Shown: piece after piece, positions 27,308 through 35,600 of the stretch
Layout: every line of letters starts with the position of its first letter
Numbering within the stretch: the first letter of the stretch is position 1
Source of the DNA: Phycisphaerae bacterium
GTDB taxonomy: Bacteria; Planctomycetota; Phycisphaerae; UBA1845; Fen-1342
Direction: 5' to 3'
Assembly (NCBI GenBank): GCA_028279405.1
Contig: JANQNU010000036.1
Span: 186,001-250,000, forward strand
Length of the DNA: 64,000 nucleotides
Translations under genes and position numbers: made by a program
Notes under the pieces: model-generated
Seen by the model: the letters and a program-made list of their open reading frames with translations, nothing else
Told to the model about the DNA's origin: nothing
The model's database searches: none

Positions 27308-30300
27308 TCACACCGTCACCGCCGCTCGATAGTCTGCGGTCGTTCCGAGCATCTCGCAGCTGCGCAGGAACTCGTCCTCGCTGATCTTCCAGGTGTGGTC
27401 GTCGAGTGAGGCGGCCCGGTGCAGGACGAAGTTGAACCGGTCGGCCGAGTAGAGTCGATAGCCTGCTGCGCGGCACGCCTGCAGGAATTGCGTGTCCTCG
27501 CCGCGATTCACATCCTCGAACTGTAACTCGTCGAACAGCTTGCGCGCCATGACCAGTGTGCCGCCCTGCAACAGATCCGTGTAGCGGTGTTCCCGGCCTG
27601 CAAACCGGACCGCTAACTGCCCGCTCCCTTCGAGATAGGCGTAATACGTGTTCTTTCCGACCACCGTCGCATCCGAATAGATGAACGGCAGCGTCATGTC
27701 GTTCAGGTAATCAGCGCCGTAGTGGTTGTCGTCATCGAACTTGGCCACGTACGGCAGTCGCGACTGCCGGACCCCTTCGTTGAGACAGGCGCCGAGCGTC
27801 TGGTGCTCCGGAAGCTGGAATGCCCGGGCATTGGGGACATCCGCCAGCCGCGCGCGGACGGCTTCGAGATCGAACGCGTCGTCGTTCAACATGACGACCA
27901 GCTCTTTCTCGGCGTAGTCCTGACGCAAGTAGTTGGCGATGATCGTCTCGAGTTGGTGAGGCCGGTTGGTGCAGGTGACCACCGAGACCCCTTGAGCCGT
28001 TGCGGGCACTGCAATTCCGAGTTTCTCCAGAATGAAACGCAGGCGCTGCTCGTATGTGTGCTCGCGAAAGATTCGCCGCTGGGCGCGTTGCACGATCCGA
28101 TCGGCCAGATCGCGATCGTTGAGCAGGCGACCCATCCACTCATCTGCCGCCTCGTGGGATTCGACCATCGGTACGTTCTCGCCACCGAGCAATCGCTCGA
28201 TCCCCAGCGCCGGCGTGCTGATCACCGGCGTTCCACACGCCAGTAGCTCGAAGACCCGCCGCGAGAACATCGTCGGCGAGTCCTTGACCGAGTTCACGTT
28301 CAGGAAGAGGCGGTAGCGCTTGTACGCGTCCAGCATCTCCGGGTACGACAGCGCTCCGTGAATCGCCTCGGCGTACTCGGGCGGGAATTGGTAGCGCGGA
28401 TCGTTCTGTTCGTGCATCCGATCGAAGACGTGCAGCCCGTGTCGCAGCGCCGGCCGTAGCAGGATCTCCATATCGACCTGCCGATCGGAGTGCTTCTCGG
28501 CATAGTACGTGCCCGCGAAACAGATGTTGCCAACGATACGTCGGTGGACGTCGATCGGGTTGTGGATCGCCGGCTGAGCGGCGAACGGCATCGCATACAC
28601 GCGATCGTGATCGACCTGGCGACGGTAGAGCGGTACGCAATCCTCGTCCGTCGTGAAGATGTAGTCGAAACGTCGCGCGACGTAGATGAAGTGCTCGAAG
28701 TTCGGCGGGTCCTCCTTGTTCCAGAAGACCGTGGGAATCTGCTCTTGGGCGCACCATTCAAGCAGTTCGAGCAACGGGCTGGCGGTCTGGAACTGCGCAC
28801 GCGTCAATTGCGACGTCCAAGCGCCGTCGTTGCCGCGCCACGCCGACTCGACGAACAGGAAGTCCGGGCGCTCACGCTGCAGCTGCGACCGCCATTTCTG
28901 GGGGTCGAGCTTGGTCAGGCGACACTCGGTGCGGAAACACTCGTAGGTGAACTCGTCCATGATGACCGCGGCCTTGACCGGTAGCCGCGGGGCCCGCTGC
29001 GGTGCGACAACGGCGTCAAACTCCGGCGTTCGACGCGGCTCGCGCCCCGAGTGCGTCGCTGTCCCATTGGCGTGCCCGTTCCTGTCGGCATGCGCGCGCC
29101 GCACCGGCGCCGCAGCCGCGCGCGGCGGCTTGTCGGAAGTCGGTTGACTACTGCCGTTTTCGCTGTCCTCCTTCGGCGCCGGAAGCGCGAGCCGTCGCCG
29201 TTCGCGGCGGCGGCGCATGCCCGAGAGGAAGAGCTTGGTCATTCTTCCCGGCAGAAGTACGAAGTCGGTCGGGCTGCTCGCCGCCTTGACGAAGGCGTCG
29301 CCCAACTTGTACCGGACCTCTTCCGTGCGCAACGACAATTCGTTCTTGAAGTAGGTTACGAGATCGCTCTGATTCTTGAGCCGTGCCTTGAGGTTGTTCA
29401 CCATCGTTTCAAGCGAGACGCGCTGCTGGTTCGCGCGGGTCAGGGCCTCTTGAGACGACCTCTGCTGCGACTGGGCGGCCGCGAGCGCTTGCTCCAGGTG
29501 CGCGATCTTCTCGGAATACTCCCGCTCGACCTTGGCCAGGTGCGCCGTGGTGTCGCGCTCTTGCTCGTGGAGTTTGGCCTGATGACGCGTCTCGAGCTCG
29601 GAGACCAGACGTTCATAGTCGCGCTGTTGCGCCTCGCGATGCCTCTTCTGCTCCTTGACTTCCTTCGCGAATCCCGCGAGCAAGTCGTCGAGCAGCCCGA
29701 TCAATGCATTGAGCTGCTGGCCGACCGCACCGTTCTCGCGCAAGGCGGGACCGATCATCGCGATCCGCGCCCGCCACTCGCCTGCCGGTAGCGGCACGCG
29801 CGAGTCGTTGATCAGCTCGGTCAGCTGGTCGGCGAGCGCCACCGTTTCCGCACGCCAGTGTTCGCCTGCCTGCATTCGGGTCGTGGCCTTGGTCGCTGCC
29901 TCGCGGGTCTCGCGCACGACACCCTGCAGCCGCTGGACCTCTTCCTTGGCACGGAGCAGATCGGCATGTTTCTGATCGACCCGCGCCAGGTATTTGCGCT
30001 CGACGCGTTCGAACGACTGCTCCGAAAGTTCGAGCAGATCCTCGATGTTGGCCCGGGCCCGCGCCTCTTCGGTCTTGTCCGGCACATGACGTCCGACGAA
30101 GCAGATGTACTTTTCCAGCACCTGGATCTGGACGGTTTCGAACAGGGCCTCGACCTGTCGCACGAAGTTACCCAGGTAGAACGTCCGGACGTGGTCGGGA
30201 TCGGGGTGCACACCGAAAGGCGTCGTCACGACGACCAGGCCGCCGGGGCGCAGCAATCGGCAAACCTCGGCAAGCATGAGCTGGGGCCGCGTCTGGTGCT

Positions 30301-30643
30301 CGAGGATCTCGCCGAGCAGCACGGTATCGAACGAGTCATCTTCGAACGGCAGTCGGCCCGCCTGAACGACCATGAAGCGGACGTTGTCGCGCATCGCATC
30401 CGGATACGACGTCAGCTCGTTTTGCGCGTATTCGACGGCATCCGGGTTGACGTCGACACCGACGACCTGGTGGCCTTCGCGCCCGAGGAGGAGCGACGCG
30501 ATTCCCTGCGAGCAGCCGATGTCGAGCACGTCTCGGCCGGTCGCCTGCGCGCAGATCCAGTGGATTCGTTCGCGGCAGGTGATTTGCGTTTCGCGTTGAA
30601 AGATCTCGCCGCGGTAGAGTTCATTGACTCGATCGCCCGCCAT
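27308..30643 (-). CDS. Tri-domain fusion: SAM methyltransferase / coiled coil / CgeB-like glycosyltransferase / GT2 glycosyltransferase
   Basis: A 1111-residue protein with four parts. Residues ~30-200: class I methyltransferase (DVLDIGCSQGIASLLLG, then LLGEILEHQTRPQLMLAEVCRLLRPGG). Residues ~200-440: long coiled coil (HADLLRAKEEVQRL, AHLEQALAAAQSQQ). A basic linker follows. Residues ~556-880: CgeB/YkvP-like glycosyltransferase region (PTVFWNKEDPPNFEHF, FAGTYYAEKHSDRQ, RRVFELLACGTPVIST). Residues ~886-1111: GT2 glycosyltransferase (VSVVTCTNRP, YVAKFDDDNHYGADYL with the metal-binding Asp cluster, NRGEDTQFLQ). It sits between the ABC ATPase gene (6 bp) and wecB, so it probably builds or caps the exported glycan. 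The methyltransferase plus coiled coil recalls chain-length-terminating WbdD-type proteins; that parallel is inference. Confidence 0.85.
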   Translation of the reverse strand: MAGDRVNELYRGEIFQRETQITCRERIHWICAQATGRDVLDIGCSQGIASLLLGREGHQVVGVDVNPDAVEYAQNELTSYPDAMRDNVRFMVVQAGRLPFEDDSFDTVLLGEILEHQTRPQLMLAEVCRLLRPGGLVVVTTPFGVHPDPDHVRTFYLGNFVRQVEALFETVQIQVLEKYICFVGRHVPDKTEEARARANIEDLLELSEQSFERVERKYLARVDQKHADLLRAKEEVQRLQGVVRETREAATKATTRMQAGEHWRAETVALADQLTELINDSRVPLPAGEWRARIAMIGPALRENGAVGQQLNALIGLLDDLLAGFAKEVKEQKRHREAQQRDYERLVSELETRHQAKLHEQERDTTAHLAKVEREYSEKIAHLEQALAAAQSQQRSSQEALTRANQQRVSLETMVNNLKARLKNQSDLVTYFKNELSLRTEEVRYKLGDAFVKAASSPTDFVLLPGRMTKLFLSGMRRRRERRRLALPAPKEDSENGSSQPTSDKPPRAAAAPVRRAHADRNGHANGTATHSGREPRRTPEFDAVVAPQRAPRLPVKAAVIMDEFTYECFRTECRLTKLDPQKWRSQLQRERPDFLFVESAWRGNDGAWTSQLTRAQFQTASPLLELLEWCAQEQIPTVFWNKEDPPNFEHFIYVARRFDYIFTTDEDCVPLYRRQVDHDRVYAMPFAAQPAIHNPIDVHRRIVGNICFAGTYYAEKHSDRQVDMEILLRPALRHGLHVFDRMHEQNDPRYQFPPEYAEAIHGALSYPEMLDAYKRYRLFLNVNSVKDSPTMFSRRVFELLACGTPVISTPALGIERLLGGENVPMVESHEAADEWMGRLLNDRDLADRIVQRAQRRIFREHTYEQRLRFILEKLGIAVPATAQGVSVVTCTNRPHQLETIIANYLRQDYAEKELVVMLNDDAFDLEAVRARLADVPNARAFQLPEHQTLGACLNEGVRQSRLPYVAKFDDDNHYGADYLNDMTLPFIYSDATVVGKNTYYAYLEGSGQLAVRFAGREHRYTDLLQGGTLVMARKLFDELQFEDVNRGEDTQFLQACRAAGYRLYSADRFNFVLHRAASLDDHTWKISEDEFLRSCEMLGTTADYRAAVTV

Positions 30644-30649
30644 TTCCCG

Positions 30650-31468
30650 TCACTCCTTTTCTCCGGTGTCCGCATCGGCCATGGCCGGCGCGGTTGCCAG
30701 CTCGTATGCGTCCATGACTTCGTCCGGACGGCCTTCCATATGGATCGACCCGTGGTCGAGCCACACCGCCCGGTTGCAGCGCTCGCGGACGAGGCTGGTA
30801 CTGTGCGTCGCAATGACGACCGTCTTGTGATTGCTCCGGAAGCGGTCCAGAATCGTTCCGGCCTTGGTACGAAAGGCCGCGTCGCCAACGCCGAGCACCT
30901 CGTCGAGCAGCAGCACGTCCGGGTCGATATGGACCGCTATCGAGAAACCAAGTCGTCCCTTCATCCCGGCCGAGTAGGTTCGCACCGGGGCATCGATGAA
31001 CTCTTCCAACTCGCTGAATGCGATGATCTGATCGATGCGCTGGTCGATGGCGCGCTTGGTCAGGCCAAGGATCGAACCGTTCAGATACGCATTCTCCCGC
31101 CCGCTCAGGTGCGGGTTGAAGCCTACGCCGAAGCTCAGCAGGCACCCGACCGTGCCGCGCACCTCCACGCGCCCGTGATCCGGGCTGCATATGCCGGCGA
31201 GCGTCTTGAGCAGCGTGGTCTTTCCCGCTCCATTGTGCCCGACAACGCCAATCACGTCGCCTGGATAGGCCTTCAGGGTGATATCGCGCAGGGCCCAGAA
31301 CTCGCCACGTCGAGCGGCGTGCCCTCCGTGGCCGTTGCGCCGATTCCAGCGCAGCATGTTCACGAAGACGCCCCGCAGGGTCGCTTCACTACGATGATGC
31401 CGCACCCAGAAACGGACCCAGACCTGATCGGCGTCGATGGTGGGTTGCTCGCCGTTCCGCTCAGACAT
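30650..31468 (-). CDS. ABC transporter ATP-binding protein for polysaccharide export (Wzt/TagH type)
   Basis: Walker A GVVGHNGAGKTTLLK, signature YSAGMKGRLGF, Walker B VLLLDEVLGVGD and the H-loop ATHS are all present. The extra N-terminal segment before the Walker A (VWVRFWVRHHRSEATLRG) and IDxxIDxIxAFSELEEF are typical of ATPases exporting O-antigen, teichoic acid or capsule. No C-terminal carbohydrate-binding domain is present (272 residues), so substrate choice must lie elsewhere. The ATG at 31468 overlaps the permease stop by 8 bp, indicating coupled translation; the upstream start at 31489 is less likely. Confidence 0.92.
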   Translation of the reverse strand: MSERNGEQPTIDADQVWVRFWVRHHRSEATLRGVFVNMLRWNRRNGHGGHAARRGEFWALRDITLKAYPGDVIGVVGHNGAGKTTLLKTLAGICSPDHGRVEVRGTVGCLLSFGVGFNPHLSGRENAYLNGSILGLTKRAIDQRIDQIIAFSELEEFIDAPVRTYSAGMKGRLGFSIAVHIDPDVLLLDEVLGVGDAAFRTKAGTILDRFRSNHKTVVIATHSTSLVRERCNRAVWLDHGSIHMEGRPDEVMDAYELATAPAMADADTGEKE

Positions 31469-32297
31469 ATTTCGCAAACGCACCCTCACCGCGACTGAAC
31501 GTCGCGAAGCCGACGACTACGCTCAATGCCGAGATCGCCGCCAGATATGGCAGGTACCCCGGCGCCTCCCCATACAACAGGACACTGCGGTAGGATTCCA
31601 GAAAGCAGGCCATGGGATTCAGCATATAGTACTTCAAATACTTGACGTCGAAACGGGCATTCGGCCCGGAAACATGATAGAAAATAGGAGAAGCGTAAAA
31701 CGACAGGCGCAGGATCACACCAACGACGTTCGTCGTGTCCGCGAAGAACGCGCCCAGATAAGCGACAATGAACACAACTCCCGCTGTGAAAAGAAGTTGC
31801 AGCATTACGAGCGGCGGCAGCCAAACCAATTGGAGGGTCAGCGGCGGCCCTAGCCAAAGTAGAATCGCAAACAGGACAATCAGGCCCCACAGCATGTCGT
31901 ACAGGCGCGACAGGCAGATGGAGATCGGGAAGATTGCCTTGGGAAAGCTGATCTCGTGGATCAGGCCCCGATTGGCGCGGACGCACTGGGTCGCTTGCGA
32001 GACGGAGGTTTCGAAGAAGCGCCAGGTCACGACCCCGATGAAGAGGTAGATCAGGAACTCGGTGTGGTTGTCGCCGCCCAGTCGCAGGCCGAGCCCGAAC
32101 ACCAGGTAGTAGATCGTCATCAGCAGCAGGGGGTCGAGGATGTTCCAAAGGTGCCCGAGCACCTTGTCGCGGTGGCCGGCCTTGAGGTGGCTGCTGACCA
32201 GGAAGCGGATCGTCTCGCGCCGGTCGAACAGGGCGCGAATGCGCCGCGAAAGGTCGGGCAGGGACCGCGGCGGGGGCGTGATCGGGATCGTGGACAT
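31461..32297 (-). CDS. ABC-2 type polysaccharide export permease (Wzm/TagG type)
   Basis: A 278-residue membrane protein with about six helices (e.g. LLLMTIYYLVFGLGL, LYDMLWGLIVLFAILLWLG, LLFTAGVVFIVAYLGAFFAD) and the ABC2 signature region HLWNILDPLLLM...LNPMACFLESYRSVLLYGEAP. Such permeases flip or extrude lipid-linked polysaccharide across the inner membrane with their ATPase partner, whose gene overlaps it. The start is ATG at 32297 after AGGAAAAG; the in-frame extension to 32381 has no ribosome binding site. It is first in the leftward export operon, whose promoter should lie in 32298-32666. Confidence 0.9.
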   Translation of the reverse strand: MSTIPITPPPRSLPDLSRRIRALFDRRETIRFLVSSHLKAGHRDKVLGHLWNILDPLLLMTIYYLVFGLGLRLGGDNHTEFLIYLFIGVVTWRFFETSVSQATQCVRANRGLIHEISFPKAIFPISICLSRLYDMLWGLIVLFAILLWLGPPLTLQLVWLPPLVMLQLLFTAGVVFIVAYLGAFFADTTNVVGVILRLSFYASPIFYHVSGPNARFDVKYLKYYMLNPMACFLESYRSVLLYGEAPGYLPYLAAISALSVVVGFATFSRGEGAFAKYV

Positions 32298-32666
32298 CTT
32301 TTCCTGTTTCACGGTCGGACCCGGACGGCAGCTCCTGAGCTCCTCGGGTGGCGCACTGCGCGAACGCCTCTGTTGGCGCACAGCGCGGTCATCTTAATCG
32401 CCGAACAAATCGCGGGCAAAGCCCGAGTTATCGGTCGCAGTTGATCCTAGACACCGTCTCAGGGGCAGATTGCCGGGCTTCACACAATTTTTGGGACCCT
32501 GCTTTACCAACATGTATTGGAAGGGCACTCAGCGTTTGCTACGATGACACCGGCGGTTTCGCTGAGGGAAGCGCGGAGGTTCGTCGGGACTTCGCTTATC
32601 GCTTCGAATCAGTTCTCGCGCTAAACGTCATCACACCTCATTGGTCGACGCAAGGAGTTCGTCCGA
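32298..32666. promoter_or_regulatory. Divergent intergenic region between export operon and protease
   Basis: This 369-bp stretch should hold promoters for both divergent units. For the rightward protease gene, TTGGAA (32517-32522), a 17-bp spacer and TACGAT (32540-32545) form a plausible promoter, leaving a ~115-base leader. No clear leftward promoter for the export operon and no gene were found. Confidence 0.4.
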
Positions 32667-35600
32667 ATGCACACAGTCATCCATCGCGCAGCGGTCGGGC
32701 GCCGTCTGCTCACCGTGGCCGCGCTTGCGGCTTCGCTATCGATCACGTTTGCTCATGCGGAGGACACCACCAATCATACCAAGGGAATTCTCCCGCTCCG
32801 CAACGCACCGACCCTGATCGCTGCCCAGCCTCCTGAACAGGCGGCGGCGGCGGTGACGGCGCTGCGCGCCAGCCTCCAGCACTTTGTCATTCAATTCGCG
32901 GCGCCGCTCAGCAAGACCGAGCGAATCGCACTCGAGCGCGGTGGTGTTCAACTGCAGACCTACATCGGTGACAACGCGTTCTTTGCCCGGGCCACCGAGC
33001 GCTACGCGGCAGCGACGCTCGAAGGGTTCGACAAGCTCTTCGCGGTCGTCCCGATCGAGCGTGACTGGAAGCTGCACCGGAGCTTCCTTACCGGCGACAT
33101 TCCCGACTGGGCGATCCTCGTCACCGACCCAGTGGAGGAGCGCGACCGGCAGAAGGCCGCGGAAACGGGCGCCGATCCAGCTTCCGGCAAGCAGTCCGAA
33201 ACCTGGTTCGCGTCGTACGTACTCTTCCACAAGGACGTTACGCTCGCCGATGCAGCCAAGCTCGTGCACAGCTACGGCGGCATCGTCCAATCCGAACTCA
33301 AGACCATGAACGGTCTGGTGGTCCTGCTCCCGCCCGATGGACTCTATGCGCTGGTGGACGAGGACAGCGTCCAGTATGCCGAACCGCCGTTGCCGCCGTT
33401 CTCAACGGTGAACGCCGAGAACCGCGCGATTACCGAAACGGATCTGGTTCAGGCGCCCCCGTACAATCTCGATGGGTCCGGCGTCACCGTGATGGTGTAT
33501 GACGGAGGTACCCTGCGGACGACCCACCAGGACTTCAGCGGCCGCGCAGTCAACGGCGACAGTACCGGCACGTCCAGCCATGCAACGCACGTTGCGGGAA
33601 CGGTCGGTGGTGACGGCACCGCCAGCGGCGGCGCCAACCGCGGCATGGCACCCGGCGTCAATATCGTCGGATACGAATTCGAAACAGCGGGTCCGCTGGT
33701 GGAGGGCTTCCTGTACACCGATCCCGGCGACCTCGAAGCCAACTACACCGACGCGATCGCGATTCACGGCGCCCAGATTTCGAACAACTCAATCGGCACC
33801 AATACCGCCCGCAACGGCTTCGACTGCGACGCGACCGGCGACTACGGCATCACGTCCGGCGTGATCGACGGGATCGTGCGCGGAAGCGTCAGCGGCGGTG
33901 AACCGTTCCGCGTGATCTGGGCCAACGGCAACGAGCGCGGCTCGTCCCGCTGCGGCACGAGCTACGTTTCGACGGCGCCGCCGGCAGGAGCCAAGAACCA
34001 CATCACTGTCGGCGCTCTTAGTGCAATCACGGAAGAGCCCGCGAGCTTCACGAGTTGGGGGCCGGTCGATGACGGCCGCATCAAGCCCGACATCTCGGCA
34101 CCCGGCGTCGATGTCGTGTCGCTGAACAACACCGGCGACACGGCCTACACCTCCAAGAGCGGGACCTCGATGGCCAGCCCCACCGTGTGCGGAATCGCGG
34201 CCCTGGTGATGCAGGACTTCCGCGTCAACTATCCGGATCAGCCCGATCCGCGCAACTCGACGTTGAAGGTGCTGTTCGCCCACAGTGCAGCGGATGAAAC
34301 CACCGGTCAGGACAATCGCGGACCGGACTTCATCTACGGTTACGGGTCCGTGCGGGCGCCGGCCGTGATCGAACTCGAGCGCTCCGGCAACTTCCTGGAG
34401 GCGGAAGTCGATCAGGGCGAGGTGTTCTCGTTCCTGGTGTTCGTCAATCCAGGCGACACGGAGCTGAAAGTAACGTTGGCGTGGGATGACGTACCGGCGT
34501 CGCCGCTGGTCATTCCCTCGTTGGTCAACGACCTCGACCTCGAGGTCTTCGATGCGGCCAACAACCAGCATTTCCCATGGACGCTGGATCCGGGCAACCC
34601 GTCGGCACCTGCTGTTCGGACCCAGCCGGATCATATCAACAACATCGAGCAGGTCGTCATCGACGCGCCGGCGCCCGGCGCGTATCGCGTCAACATCGTC
34701 GGCTTCAACGTTCCGCAGGGACCGCAGGTGTTCTCGGTGACGGCCACGCCGCAGTTGATCAACTGCTCGTCGCAAGGCGTCGTCTCGCTGGACAAGCGGT
34801 TCTATCCCTGCGCGGCGACGGCAACCGTGCGCGTCGTGGATTGCGACCTGAATACCGACGACAAGCTGGTCGAAACGGTCGATGTGCTGGTGACCTCGGA
34901 TTCCGAGCCTGCCGGCGAGGTGCTCACGCTCACTGAGACGGCGGCGGAGTCGGCCGCGTTCGAAGCTGTGATTCCGCTTTCGACGAGCGATGCCGGCGGC
35001 ACCTTGCTGATCGCGCCCGGCGACACCGTGACGGCCACCTACGACGACCTCGATTCGGGGGCGGGCAAGCCGGCCGTCGCGACTTCCGAAGCCACGGTCG
35101 ACTGTACAGCACCGGTCGTCAGCCTTGTCAGTGTTCCCACGATCGAGCCGCGGAGTGCCGTGATCACGTTCGAGACGGACGAGCCGAGCACGGTCAGCGT
35201 GCGCTACGGCACGAGTTGCGGCGCCCTCAACGAGGAGATCGTGGGTGGGCTGAACACCACGCATACGATGACGGTGACGAGCCTGATCGATCAAACGGAT
35301 TACTTCTTCGCGATCACGGCGACCGATCGGGCCGGGAACAGTGCGACTTTCGACGACGGTGGAAACTGCTTCACCTTTACGACGCCGGACATTCCGGATT
35401 TCTTCACGCAGGAATTCTCCACGGGCTTCCCGCTGCAGAATCAGTCGCTTCTACTGGTCCCCAATGCCTCGGTCGACGGCTACACCCCGTGCCTGACACC
35501 GATCGCCGCCCTGCCCACCGATCCAGCCGGTGGCACGGTGCTGGGTCTTCCGGACGATAACGAATCGATCTCGGTTAATTTGCCGAGTCAGGTGTCGTTG

